Program-made: the position numbers and the translations under genes
Notes under the pieces: generated by a model
Told to the model about the DNA's origin: nothing
Databases searched by the model: none
What the model saw: only the letters and a program-made list of their open reading frames with translations
Part shown: positions 24,580 to 32,919 of the stretch, piece by piece
Numbering within the stretch: position 1 is the first letter of the stretch
Layout: each line of letters begins with the position of its first letter
NCBI RefSeq assembly: GCF_944387275.1
Contig: NZ_CALXEG010000002.1
Span: 1-64,000, forward strand
Origin: an uncultured Pseudoflavonifractor sp.
GTDB lineage: Bacteria; Bacillota; Clostridia; Oscillospirales; Oscillospiraceae
DNA length: 64,000 nucleotides
Reading direction: 5' to 3'

Positions 24580-25371
24580 ATGACAGCACTGCTCTGGGCC
24601 GCCGGCGGCACCGGATTTACCTTTCTGATGACCACCCTGGGCGCGGCCATGGTGTTTTTGTTCCGAAAGCAGGTCACCGCCCTGGCCCAGCGGATTTTCC
24701 TGGGGTTTGCCGCCGGGGTGATGATCGCCGCCTCGGTCTGGTCCCTGCTGATCCCCGCCATTGAGGAGGCGGAGGCGGTCGGTATGATCGGCTGGATTCC
24801 GGCGGCGGGGGGCTTTGTCCTGGGGGTGGGGCTGATGATCGGCCTGGACGGCCTGCTGCCCCACCTGCACCCCGGCTCCCGGGAGCCGGAGGGCGTGAAG
24901 GCCCACCTGAAGCGCACCACCATGCTGGTCTTTGCGGTCACCTTACACAACATCCCCGAGGGCATGGCGGTGGGCCTGTCCTTTGCCCTGGCAGCCCAGC
25001 ACGGGGACGACCCGGCCCTCTACGCCGCCGCCATGGCCCTGGCCATCGGCATCGGCATCCAGAACTTCCCCGAGGGGGCGGCCATCTCCCTACCCCTGCG
25101 GCAGGAGGGGATGGGGCCGGTCAGATCCTTCCTGTGCGGCAGCCTGTCCGGCTTTGTGGAGCCTGTCTTCGGCATCCTCACCGTGCTGCTGGCGGGCCAG
25201 ATCGCCCCGCTGATGCCCTGGCTGCTCTCCTTCGCGGCGGGCGCCATGATCTATGTGGTGGTGGAGGAGCTGATCCCCGAGGCCCATCTGGGGGAGCACT
25301 CCAACGTGGGCACCCTGGGAGTCATGGGCGGCTTCCTCATCATGATGATCCTGGACGTGGCTCTGGGATAA
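24580..25371 (+). CDS. ZIP-family divalent metal transporter
   Basis: 263 residues, about eight transmembrane helices, GufA/ZupT-like. Signature metal-binding motifs are TLHNIPEGMAVGLSF in helix 4 and GIQNFPEGAAISLPL in helix 5, with EEL near the C-terminus. A His-containing loop (LLPHLHPGSREPEG) lies between helices 3 and 4. Imports Zn or other divalent cations into the cytoplasm. Preceded by AGGGGGAGAA SD and a possible metal-responsive operator. Flanked by terminators, so monocistronic. Confidence 0.93.
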   Translation: MTALLWAAGGTGFTFLMTTLGAAMVFLFRKQVTALAQRIFLGFAAGVMIAASVWSLLIPAIEEAEAVGMIGWIPAAGGFVLGVGLMIGLDGLLPHLHPGSREPEGVKAHLKRTTMLVFAVTLHNIPEGMAVGLSFALAAQHGDDPALYAAAMALAIGIGIQNFPEGAAISLPLRQEGMGPVRSFLCGSLSGFVEPVFGILTVLLAGQIAPLMPWLLSFAAGAMIYVVVEELIPEAHLGEHSNVGTLGVMGGFLIMMILDVALG

Positions 25372-25373
25372 AA

Positions 25374-25414
25374 AAGGACTGGGGCGGAAACTTCTGTTTC
25401 CGCCCCAGTCCTTT
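25374..25414. terminator. Bidirectional terminator
   Basis: Near-perfect 18-bp stem flanked by A- and T-runs, between the convergent ZIP and rhomboid genes. Confidence 0.92.
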
Positions 25415-25418
25415 GTAA

Positions 25419-25979
25419 TTAGAGCTTCTTTCTGGCGGCCCAAAAGCCGAAGGCCGTGCCGCAGGCGCCGCCCACCAGGTGCATGAAATTGGCCACGTTG
25501 TCCTGGACGAAGAGGATGGAGTACACCTCCTGGCCCAGGTAGAGCACGGCCACCAGGATCAGGGTGACGGGGATGGACCCGGACTTCATGCCCGCCAGGG
25601 AGGAGAGCATGATGAGCATGAACACGATACCGCTGGCCCCCAGCAGGGCCACTCCAGGGAAGAAGAGGCACTGGAGCAGGCCGGACACGGCGGCGGTGAG
25701 CACGATGCCCGCCAGCAGGGTGCCGCTGCCGTACTTCTCCTCCAGCGGCGGGCCCACCACCAGCAGCAGGAGCATGTTGCCCAGGAAGTGGTCCCAGCCG
25801 GCGTGGCCCAGCACGTGGCCCAGCAGGCGCACGAAGAAGAGCGGGGAGATGGGGGAACGGTAGACCGAGAAGAGATAGGAGTTGGTCCACCCTCCGGTCA
25901 GGCGGTCCAACAGCAGGGCCGCCAGGGAGAGAAAGAAGAACGTGAGGATCACCGGGGAATTGTACTGGAGCCGTCTCAT
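25419..25979 (-). CDS. Rhomboid-family intramembrane serine protease
   Basis: 186 residues, six membrane segments. HFLGNMLLLLVVGPPLEEKYG matches the rhomboid HxxxN region, GASGIVFML holds the GxSG catalytic Ser, and HLVGGACGTAFGF holds the catalytic His. Cuts membrane proteins within or near the bilayer; the substrate is unknown. ATG 25979 lies after GAGGTG and gives MRRLQYNSPV. Its stop lies only 4 bp from the ZIP terminator. Confidence 0.92.
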   Translation of the reverse strand: MRRLQYNSPVILTFFFLSLAALLLDRLTGGWTNSYLFSVYRSPISPLFFVRLLGHVLGHAGWDHFLGNMLLLLVVGPPLEEKYGSGTLLAGIVLTAAVSGLLQCLFFPGVALLGASGIVFMLIMLSSLAGMKSGSIPVTLILVAVLYLGQEVYSILFVQDNVANFMHLVGGACGTAFGFWAARKKL

Positions 25980-26053
25980 CCATATCACCTCAGAAGTAAA
26001 ATAGGGCTCTGCGCAGTGCCGCCCGTGTACGGGCGACTGGAGTACAAGCCCAA

Positions 26054-27145
26054 TCAGGGCTTGCAGTTGCCGCAGGGGGTGTACCCCGCCTCCACGGCCT
26101 CCTCACGGCTGGAGAAGATGATCCGGTTCTGCTCGGCGGGCAGGTTGGGGCAGTCCTCCCGGTGGAACACCTTGGAGTTCAGGTTGCCGATGTAGGTCTC
26201 CTGGGCGCTCTCGGACTGGCTGGGCTGGGGAGACGTCTGGCCGTCCCGGCCGGGGGTGGGGGCGGTGTCCTTCTCGGTGGTGAAGGTGACGGTGGTGCCG
26301 TCGCTCACCGCCACGATGGTGCCCTGCTGATCGGTGCGGTACACGGTGGCGCCCGCATCCCGCAGGCGGCTGAGCACATCGTCAGAGGGGTGGCCGTAGT
26401 CGTTGTCCAGCCCCACGGAGATGACGGCGTACTCGGGCATGACCTCCCGCAGGAAGGAGTAGCTGGTGGAGGTGTCGCTGCCGTGGTGGCCCACCTTGAG
26501 GACCGTGGCGGACAGGTCTGCCCCCTGGTCCAGCAGGTCCTTCTCCGCCTTGGTCTCCATGTCGCCGGTGAAGAGGAAGGAGGTGGCGCCGAAGTCCACC
26601 CGCAGCACGATGGAGGTGTTGTTGGTCTCGCTGTACTCGGCCACAGGGCCCAGAATGGTCACCTGGGCTTCGCCGAGGTCGAAGGTGTCGCCGGGGTTGG
26701 GGATCTCCGGCTCCAGGCCCTGGGCCTCGGTGTACTTGACAAAGTTTTCAAAGGCCTTGGAGTCGTACTGGGTGACAGGGGAGAGGACGTGGCTGACGGT
26801 GCAGGTGTTCAGGGGGCCGGACAGGCCGCCCACGTGGTCCTCGTGGGCGTGGGTGCAGACCACATAGTCCAGCTGGTCGATGCCCTGTTGGTCCAGATAG
26901 GACACCACCAGACTACTGTCGGCCACGTTGCCGCCGTCGATGAGCATGGCGTCATCTCCGCACACCAGCAGGGCGGAGTCGGCCTGTCCCACGTCGATGA
27001 AGTGGACGGCCAGAGTGGAGCCGTCGGTCACAGGGGCGGCGGAGGGAGTGCCGGAGTCCGGCGGAGCGGCAGAGAGCAGGTCGCAGCCAGCCAGAGAGAC
27101 CAGCAGGCAGAGCAGGGTGAGCAGGGGCGCGATACGTCGTTTCAT
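26054..27145 (-). CDS. ComEC-like MBL-fold hydrolase, exported lipoprotein
   Basis: 363 residues. Lipoprotein signal LLVSLAGC, then a metallo-beta-lactamase domain of the ComEC/Rec2 soluble group (HFIDVGQADSALLVCGDDAMLIDGGN, the HAHEDHVGG zinc motif, FTGDME and KVGHHGSDTSTS). The C-terminal ~40 residues form a small Ada-like zinc motif (KVFHREDCPNL...GYTPCGNCKP). Such secreted proteins occur in many Firmicutes; nuclease activity outside the cell is a plausible role. Start ATG 27145 with AGGAGAT upstream. It is the next leftward gene upstream of the rhomboid gene, about 75 bp away, possibly in one unit. Confidence 0.92.
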   Translation of the reverse strand: MKRRIAPLLTLLCLLVSLAGCDLLSAAPPDSGTPSAAPVTDGSTLAVHFIDVGQADSALLVCGDDAMLIDGGNVADSSLVVSYLDQQGIDQLDYVVCTHAHEDHVGGLSGPLNTCTVSHVLSPVTQYDSKAFENFVKYTEAQGLEPEIPNPGDTFDLGEAQVTILGPVAEYSETNNTSIVLRVDFGATSFLFTGDMETKAEKDLLDQGADLSATVLKVGHHGSDTSTSYSFLREVMPEYAVISVGLDNDYGHPSDDVLSRLRDAGATVYRTDQQGTIVAVSDGTTVTFTTEKDTAPTPGRDGQTSPQPSQSESAQETYIGNLNSKVFHREDCPNLPAEQNRIIFSSREEAVEAGYTPCGNCKP

Positions 27146-27313
27146 GGGATCTCCTTTTCCACGTTGGTATACATAATGTGCAGATATCAGTATAAACCAC
27201 AGCGGCGAAAAAAGAAAGAGGGGCGTGGATCAGAGGAAAGAGCAGTTTTCCAGGAAAGGGAAATAAAAGGGGACGACAGCGCATATCCTCTAGGGAGAAA
27301 GGGGGGAACAGCC

Positions 27314-27832
27314 GTGCCGCGACTGTCCTGGAAGCTTCTGACCGCCTTTGTGGCCGTCACGCTGGCGGGGGCCTGTCTCCATTTTGTCCACGATTTCTTT
27401 CCCAATCCCGCTGTGGGCCTCATCGCGCCGGTGAACGAGAGCATATGGGAGCACCTGAAGATCATCTACTGGCCCTTCCTGGCGGGGGTGCTGCTCCTCT
27501 GCCGGCGGGGCGGGCGGGACTGCCTGGGGCCCTGGCTGTTGGCCCTGCTGGCTATCTGCGGCGCCATGCTGGCGGCGGGATATCTCTACCATGTGACAGC
27601 TGGCGGGGACTCCGTGGCCTTTGACGTGGGGCTGTATGTCCTGCTGATGGGGGCGGGCTTCCTGCTGGCGGCGGTGTTCAACCGCCCGGCCGTCCGGCAG
27701 CGGACGGATTTGCTCCTGCTGCTCACCATCGCTCTGGGCGGAGCCATGATCCTGTTTACCTTCCTGCCGCCCGACCATGTCCTCTTCACGGACCTGTCCG
27801 GCGCCAACACCTGGCAGGTCATCCCCTACTGA
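27314..27832 (+). CDS. DUF6512-like membrane protein
   Basis: 172 residues with about five transmembrane segments. The opening half HFVHDFFPNPAVGLIAPVNESIWEHLKIIYWPFL is the conserved block of a small Clostridial membrane family (DUF6512, from memory) of unknown function. The likely start is GTG 27314 after AGGGAGAAAGGGGGG. Monocistronic between the MBL gene (divergent) and tRNA-Arg. Confidence 0.75.
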   Translation: MPRLSWKLLTAFVAVTLAGACLHFVHDFFPNPAVGLIAPVNESIWEHLKIIYWPFLAGVLLLCRRGGRDCLGPWLLALLAICGAMLAAGYLYHVTAGGDSVAFDVGLYVLLMGAGFLLAAVFNRPAVRQRTDLLLLLTIALGGAMILFTFLPPDHVLFTDLSGANTWQVIPY

Positions 27833-27884
27833 CTGCCCGCCTGCCGCAAATCCGGAAGCCCGCAAAAAAAGAGTGAGAACCCCC

Positions 27885-27913
27885 TTTACAAATCGGAAAA
27901 TCCTTGCTATAAT
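27885..27913 (+). promoter_or_regulatory. Promoter of tRNA-Arg
   Basis: TTTACA, 17 bp, TATAAT, about 30 bp before the tRNA. Confidence 0.88.
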
Positions 27914-27942
27914 AATTGAGCGCCTTGGTTGAGGCGTTGTAT

Positions 27943-28019
27943 GCGCCCGTAGCGCAATTGGATAGAGCGTCAGATTCCGGTTCTGAAGGCTGGGGGTTCG
28001 AGTCCCTTCGGGCGTACCA
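27943..28019 (+). tRNA. tRNA-Arg (CCG)
   Basis: 77 nt including encoded CCA. Acceptor GCGCCCG/CGGGCGT (G1-U72 wobble), anticodon stem-loop CAGATTCCGGTTCTG with CCG, T-loop TTCGAGT. A terminator follows at once. Confidence 0.95.
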
Positions 28020-28022
28020 TTT

Positions 28023-28076
28023 AAGACCACTGGAAACCTTGCATTTCAAGGACTCCAGTGGTCTTTTATTTTTTTG
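28023..28076 (+). terminator. Terminator after tRNA-Arg
   Basis: 12-bp stem (28023-28034 with 28054-28065) with a long T-rich tail. Confidence 0.9.
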
Positions 28077-28400
28077 TATTCAGACTTTAAGGGCTAAAAC
28101 TGGACGGTTTTGAGTAAATTGATGGTGGAAATGGTGGTGGAACTATCACCGCTCTCAGGATGTTTTTAACTTGAATGTAGCACTTGATTCCAGAGCGCTC
28201 TTTTCTAGATCACCCCAAACACTTTGGTAGATTCTCGACGCTGCGGTTCAACTAAGCCCATACCAATGAGCGTGCTCTTGATAAGACTAATTACGCCTGG
28301 TTCAGACGGTCCAGTATGTCAGCCATGTCTCAGAGAGCGCAAAGTTTTTTTAGGGCATATTCCATACGGTTTTGTAAAATATAAAAAGGTGGTAAATTTT
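28077..28400. other. Intergenic, AT-rich junction with an accessory insert
   Basis: No complete gene. Around 28118-28171 a frame reads KLMVEMVVELSPLSGCF and stops, which could be the tail of a lost gene, but I cannot name it. GC content falls sharply here compared with the flanks, and stays low to about 29060. Confidence 0.4.
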
Positions 28401-29057
28401 GTGATATATATAATTGGTGGTTTATTTTTAATGCTTTTATTTCCGTTCATGTTTTTTTATACGCAGGATACGGGATGCTACTGGAATGACCCGCCCGGAG
28501 GTGTAAAACTTGAACCTCCGAGTGTTTACAATCTGGAGGACAGAAATATAGATAATATAAATCGGTATGTAAAGAGAATTGTTTGTCCATACTATTACTA
28601 TTTGGACAAAGCGGAGAAGATAAAAGAAGCGGACGATTCAAGTGGATTATTGTTGCTTATAGTGGGAGCTTTTCCCGGCCTGTTTGTATTCTCTGCTGGA
28701 TTGGGAAAATTGGACTTTATAAAGCCGATGACAGCAGCATTTTTTGTTTCCGTTCTGGCTCAAATTGTTGTCTATTTTGTGGAAAACAGAATATATGAAA
28801 AGAAATTTAAACTTGAGGAATTTAAGGTAGAATATGAAAAATATAAAGATATATGCAACTATTTTGAGGAAAATAAGAGCGAGTATGGGGAGACCAGAGA
28901 AGCAGCAATAAAAAGGGAAACGCTTGGAAAATACATTGAATACTTGGCGCGGAATATGAGAAAAATAGAGAAGCGAATTTTTGCAAAAAAATGCTTTACT
29001 TATGTTTGCGGTTTTTTGTATCTTGCAATACTGTTTTTTGGAGCGGCGGAATATTAA
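28401..29057 (+). CDS. AT-rich accessory membrane protein, unknown
   Basis: 218 residues from GTG 28401, with AAAAAGGTGG 8 bp upstream. Hydrophobic segments lie at the N-terminus (VIYIIGGLFLMLLFPFMFFY), in the middle (LLLLIVGAFPGLFVF and AAFFVSVLAQIVVYFV), and at the C-terminus (YVCGFLYLAILFFGA). A Lys/Glu-rich cytoplasmic helix of about 70 residues (EKKFKLEEFKVEYEKYKDICNYFEENKSEYGE) lies between the last two. Codon use is strongly A/T-biased, unlike its neighbours, and it sits beside a tRNA, so horizontal transfer is likely. No family recognised; the upstream in-frame extension to 28224 lacks an SD. Confidence 0.6.
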   Translation: MIYIIGGLFLMLLFPFMFFYTQDTGCYWNDPPGGVKLEPPSVYNLEDRNIDNINRYVKRIVCPYYYYLDKAEKIKEADDSSGLLLLIVGAFPGLFVFSAGLGKLDFIKPMTAAFFVSVLAQIVVYFVENRIYEKKFKLEEFKVEYEKYKDICNYFEENKSEYGETREAAIKRETLGKYIEYLARNMRKIEKRIFAKKCFTYVCGFLYLAILFFGAAEY

Positions 29058-29214
29058 AGCCCACGCCAAACGGGGGGTAGCAGAGCGGAAAGTCGGTCTT
29101 TCTGCGTAGACTACAGCCTGAGCCCTGTCATGTGGATTCGGGTGGTCTGAATATCCTGTCTGGAACTTTCAAGCTCGGTGTGCTATGCTGTAAAAAAGGC
29201 AGCAGGGTGGTGAA

Positions 29215-29544
29215 ATGGGACAGGTTATGGACGAGCGGTTGATCTATGAGATTTTATCTGTGGTGGAGGAAATTCCTGCGGGCAGAGTGGCCACCTACGG
29301 CCAGATCGCCCGGCTCATCGGCAGGGAGAAAAACGCCAGGCTGGTGGGGAGGGTGCTCAGTGACGCGTCCTATTATGGCGACTACCCGTGCCACCGGGTG
29401 GTGAACCATGCCGGACGTCCGGCACCGGGGTGGCCGGAGCAGCGCGCCCTTCTGGAGGGGGAGGGCGTGGGATTCCGCTCCGACGGCTGTGTGGATATAA
29501 AACGGTTCCGGTGGGATGGCGGAGCGCCGGGAGAAACAGGATAG
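29215..29544 (+). CDS. MGMT-family (Ada C-terminal-like) DNA repair protein
   Basis: 109 residues. Only the alkyltransferase-like DNA-binding domain: VEEIPAGRVATYGQIARLIG (recognition helix), then DYPCHRVVNHAGRPAPGW with the PCHRV active-site Cys. The short length without an N-terminal domain fits the MGMT/YbaZ class; the Cys suggests true alkyl transfer rather than an alkyltransferase-like protein (which has Trp). Start ATG 29215 (or 29227). Returns to normal GC after the AT-rich insert. Confidence 0.9.
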   Translation: MGQVMDERLIYEILSVVEEIPAGRVATYGQIARLIGREKNARLVGRVLSDASYYGDYPCHRVVNHAGRPAPGWPEQRALLEGEGVGFRSDGCVDIKRFRWDGGAPGETG

Positions 29545-29545
29545 A

Positions 29546-29588
29546 AAAGCATGAGGCCTCACCCGGCTGGGTGGGGCCTCATGCTTTT
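29546..29588. terminator. Bidirectional terminator
   Basis: 20-bp stem (29546-29565 with 29569-29588) with AAAA/TTTT ends. Ends both the MGMT gene and the rhamnose operon. Confidence 0.93.
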
Positions 29589-29617
29589 GATGGCGGACAG
29601 ACCTGGGGAGAAAGAGG

Positions 29618-30430
29618 TCAGTCCAGGAAGTCTTTCCGGTAGTTGACGCCGAAGTATTCTGCCAGCTCTCTCATCTGGCTGTCCAGGATGGTGTTCTTCC
29701 GGGGCAGGTGGGCGGTGAGCATGTAGATCTGGGCGGCCTTCTCCACGGTCTCGATGAGGCCGAAGGTCTCGTCCAGGGTCTTGCCGGCGCCGTAGATGCC
29801 GTGCATGCCCCACACCACCAGGCGGAACTCCTCCATCTTCTTGGCAGTGGCCTCACCGATGGAGTTGGTGCCGCAGAGCATCCAGGGCAGCACGCCCACG
29901 CCGTCGGGGAAGACCACAATGCACTCGGTGCACATCTCCCACAGGGTGTGGGTGAACTTCTTCTCATCCAGCTCGTGGACGTAGTTCATGGCCAGGGTGT
30001 AGGTGGGGTGGCTGTGCATAACCACCCGGTTCTCCGGGTCCACCTTCAGGCGGGCCATGTGGCTCATCAGGTGGGCGGGCAGCTCAGAGGTGAACTTGCC
30101 GCCGTCCTTATAGCCCCACAGCAGCTCGGCGGTGGTGCCGTCCTGGGCGATGCGGATGACGCCCAGGTTGGTCTCCGGGTCCTTCTCCACGTTCTTGAAG
30201 TACTTGCCGGTGCCGGTGACGATGAAGTACTTGCCGATGAGGGGGGTGGCGTCGAAGCCGGTGGGGATGGTGCGGATGACCTTGTTCAGATCCAGGTACT
30301 CGGCCACCTCGGCCTCGCTGAGCAGGTAGCTGATGTTGCCGCCGTTGCGCTCATCCCAGCCCATGCGGTACATGTTGGCGGTAGTGCTCTTCATCTCCTC
30401 CACAAAGGGAGCGGTCAGAATATCTTTCAT
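29618..30430 (-). CDS. rhaD: Rhamnulose-1-phosphate aldolase
   Basis: 270 residues, class II zinc aldolase. It splits L-rhamnulose 1-phosphate into dihydroxyacetone phosphate and L-lactaldehyde. Family features are GWDERNGGNISY near 25, the zinc ligands in VVMHSHPTYTLAMNY, and VVWGMHGIYGAG. The length matches RhaD rather than the shorter FucA. Last gene of the leftward rhamnose operon, 47 bp after fucO. Confidence 0.96.
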   Translation of the reverse strand: MKDILTAPFVEEMKSTTANMYRMGWDERNGGNISYLLSEAEVAEYLDLNKVIRTIPTGFDATPLIGKYFIVTGTGKYFKNVEKDPETNLGVIRIAQDGTTAELLWGYKDGGKFTSELPAHLMSHMARLKVDPENRVVMHSHPTYTLAMNYVHELDEKKFTHTLWEMCTECIVVFPDGVGVLPWMLCGTNSIGEATAKKMEEFRLVVWGMHGIYGAGKTLDETFGLIETVEKAAQIYMLTAHLPRKNTILDSQMRELAEYFGVNYRKDFLD

Positions 30431-30477
30431 GACGTCTTTTCTCTCCTATCTCATATCCGATGGATGAAATGCTGCTC

Positions 30478-31620
30478 TCACATCAGCTTGCGGAACAGCG
30501 TCTTGAAGTCCTCCACAGTGGCCTCTCTGGGGTTGCCGGGGGCGCAGGCGTCGGCGGCGGCGGACTGGGCCAGGAAGTCCAGGTCCTCCTCCTTCATGGC
30601 GGGCAGCTTGGTGGGGATGCCCACATCCTGGGACAGCTGGCGCACCGCGTCGATGGCGGCCTTGCGGTAGGCGGCCTGGTCCATGCCGGTGGTGTCCACG
30701 CCCATGGCCTCGGCGATGGCCTTGAACTTCTCGCCGGTGTACTCCTGGTTGAACTCCATCACGATGGGCAGCATCATGGCGCAGGCCACGCCGTGGGGGG
30801 TGTCGTACACGGCGCCCAGGGTGTGGGCCATGGAGTGGGCGATGCCCAGGCCCACGTTGGAGAAGGCCATGCCGGTGACGAACTGGCCCAGGGCCATGCC
30901 CTCGCGGCCGTCGGGCTCGTTGTTCACGGCGCTGCGCAGGTTCTTGGAGATGAGGCGGATGGCCTCCAGGTTCAGGCAGTCGGCCAGGGTCCAGGCGGCC
31001 TTGGTGGTGTAGCCCTCGATGGCGTGGGTCAGGGCGTCCATACCGGTGGAGGCGGTGAGGCCCTTGGGCATGGTGGACATCATGTCGGGGTCCACCACGG
31101 CGATGTCGGGGATGTCGTTGGTGTCCACGCAGACGAACTTGCGCTTGCGCTCAACGTCGGTGATGACGTAGTTGATGGTGGCCTCGGCGGCGGTGCCGGC
31201 GGTGGTGGGCACGGCGATGGTGAACACGGTGCGGTTCTTGGTGGGGGCCACGCCCTCCAGGGAGCGGACGTCGGCGAACTCGGGGTTGTTGATGATGATG
31301 CCGATGGCCTTGCCGGTGTCCATGGAGGAGCCGCCGCCGATGGTGATCATGTAGTCGGCGCCCGACTTCTTGTAGGCCTCCACGCCGGACTGGACGTTCT
31401 CAATGGTGGGGTTGGGCTTGATGTCGGAGTAGATCTCATAGGCCATGCCGGCCTCGTCCAGCAGGTCGGTGACCTTCTTGGTGACGTTGAACTTGACCAG
31501 GTCGGGGTCGGAGGCGATGAAGGCCTTCTTGAAGCCCTTGGCGGCCACCAGGCCGGGGATCTCCTTGATGGCGCCCTTTCCGTGATAAGAGATGGCGTTA
31601 AGCACAAAACGATTGACCAT
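30478..31620 (-). CDS. fucO: Iron-containing alcohol dehydrogenase, lactaldehyde reductase
   Basis: 380 residues, group III Fe-dependent alcohol dehydrogenase. GGGSSMDTGKAIG binds NAD, and the metal ligands lie in LTHAIEGY and HSMAHTLGAVYDTPHGVA. Highly FucO-like opening (MVNRFVLNAISYHGKGAI). Reduces L-lactaldehyde from the aldolase step to 1,2-propanediol, regenerating NAD in fermentation. ATG 31620 follows AGGAGGAG; the longer upstream frame is dismissed. Confidence 0.94.
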   Translation of the reverse strand: MVNRFVLNAISYHGKGAIKEIPGLVAAKGFKKAFIASDPDLVKFNVTKKVTDLLDEAGMAYEIYSDIKPNPTIENVQSGVEAYKKSGADYMITIGGGSSMDTGKAIGIIINNPEFADVRSLEGVAPTKNRTVFTIAVPTTAGTAAEATINYVITDVERKRKFVCVDTNDIPDIAVVDPDMMSTMPKGLTASTGMDALTHAIEGYTTKAAWTLADCLNLEAIRLISKNLRSAVNNEPDGREGMALGQFVTGMAFSNVGLGIAHSMAHTLGAVYDTPHGVACAMMLPIVMEFNQEYTGEKFKAIAEAMGVDTTGMDQAAYRKAAIDAVRQLSQDVGIPTKLPAMKEEDLDFLAQSAAADACAPGNPREATVEDFKTLFRKLM

Positions 31621-31662
31621 GATAATACTCCTCCTGTTATGTAATAGTTTCAGACGGCGCAT

Positions 31663-32919
31663 TCAGCGCTGGGAGAGAACCTCTTTTTCATACTGGCGGA
31701 CAGTGTCCAGCCAGGTGCCGTCCAGGGGCGCGCCGCACCGGCGGCAGTACTCGTCCCACACCGCACCGAAGGGCAGGGTCTTCAGCTCGTCCTGCCGCAC
31801 CAGCACGGCGGTGAAGTCGCCGGCGTCCTGGTCGGCCTTCAGGCTGTCGCTGGGGGTGAGCAGGGCGTTGAGCAGGGCCTTCTGCCAGTTGCGGAAGCCC
31901 AGAGTCCAGGCGGCCACCCGGTTGACCGAGGCGTCGAAGTAGTCCAGGGCCATCTTCACCCGGCCGTCCAGGCCGCCGCAGCGGATGATCTCCTTGGCCA
32001 TCTCCCGGGTCTCGTCGTCAAAGAGGACCACGTGGTCGCTGTCCCAGCGGACGGGGCGGGTGATGTGGAGGGCGATCTCGGGGAAGAACACCAGCAGGGC
32101 GGGGATCTTGTCGCTCACCACCTCGGTGGGGTGGTAGTGGCCGTTGTCCATGAGGGGGATGCACTTGCCCGGGTTGGCGGCGGCGTAGCTCAGGGAGAAC
32201 TCGGCGCTGCCCACGGTATAGGCCTCCACGCCGATGCCGAAGACCTTGGACTCCACACAGGGCTTGACCTTGTCGAAGTCAAAGGGCTCGGACAGGATCT
32301 CATCGATGGACTCCTTGTAGCGCATCCGGGGGCCCATGCGGTCGGCGGGGATGTCCTTGAAGCCGTCGCCGGTCCAGATGTTCATGACGCAGGGCTGACC
32401 CAGCTCCTCGGCCAGGTACTGGCTGATGCGGATGCAGGCCTTGCCGTGGTCGATCCAGAAGCGGCGGGTCTCCTCGTTGGGGGAGGACAGGGTGAGGGGG
32501 TCGCACTTGGGGTGGGAGAAGAAGGTGGGGTTGAAGTCGCAGCCCAGGCCCCGCTCCTTGCAGAAGTCCACCCACTTCTTGAAGTGCTTGGGCTCCAGCT
32601 TGTCCCGGTCCACCCAGCCGCCGTTGGCGTCGTCAAAGATGGCGTAGTTGGCGTGGAGGTTCAGCTTCTTCATGCCGGGGCACAGCTTGAGGACCATGTC
32701 GATGTCGGCCATCAGCTCCTCGGGGGTGCGGGCCCGGCCGGGGTAGTTGCCGGTGGTCTGGATGCCGCCGGTGAGGGGCTTGGTGGGGTCGGTATCAAAG
32801 CCGCGGACGTCGTCGCCCTGCCAGCAGTGGAGGGAGACGGGCGCCTTCATCAGCCGCGCCATGGCCTGCTCGGTGTCCACGCCCAGCGCGGCGTATTTCT
32901 CTTTCGCTTCGTTATACAT
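31663..32919 (-). CDS. rhaA: L-rhamnose isomerase
   Basis: 418 residues, the usual length. Converts L-rhamnose to L-rhamnulose with Mn2+. Typical RhaA segments: PVSLHCWQGDDVRGFD, HANYAIFDDANGGWVDRDKLEPKHF, GCDFNPTFFSHPKCD and MNIWTGDGFKD. The start overlaps the end of rhaB by 8 bp, so the two are coupled. Confidence 0.97.
   Translation of the reverse strand: MYNEAKEKYAALGVDTEQAMARLMKAPVSLHCWQGDDVRGFDTDPTKPLTGGIQTTGNYPGRARTPEELMADIDMVLKLCPGMKKLNLHANYAIFDDANGGWVDRDKLEPKHFKKWVDFCKERGLGCDFNPTFFSHPKCDPLTLSSPNEETRRFWIDHGKACIRISQYLAEELGQPCVMNIWTGDGFKDIPADRMGPRMRYKESIDEILSEPFDFDKVKPCVESKVFGIGVEAYTVGSAEFSLSYAAANPGKCIPLMDNGHYHPTEVVSDKIPALLVFFPEIALHITRPVRWDSDHVVLFDDETREMAKEIIRCGGLDGRVKMALDYFDASVNRVAAWTLGFRNWQKALLNALLTPSDSLKADQDAGDFTAVLVRQDELKTLPFGAVWDEYCRRCGAPLDGTWLDTVRQYEKEVLSQR

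Noticed and set aside
28020..29214. Direct repeat of the tRNA-Arg 3' end marking an integrative element
   Set aside because: I found no second copy of the tRNA 3' end downstream and no integrase, so an integrated element cannot be claimed, only foreign composition.
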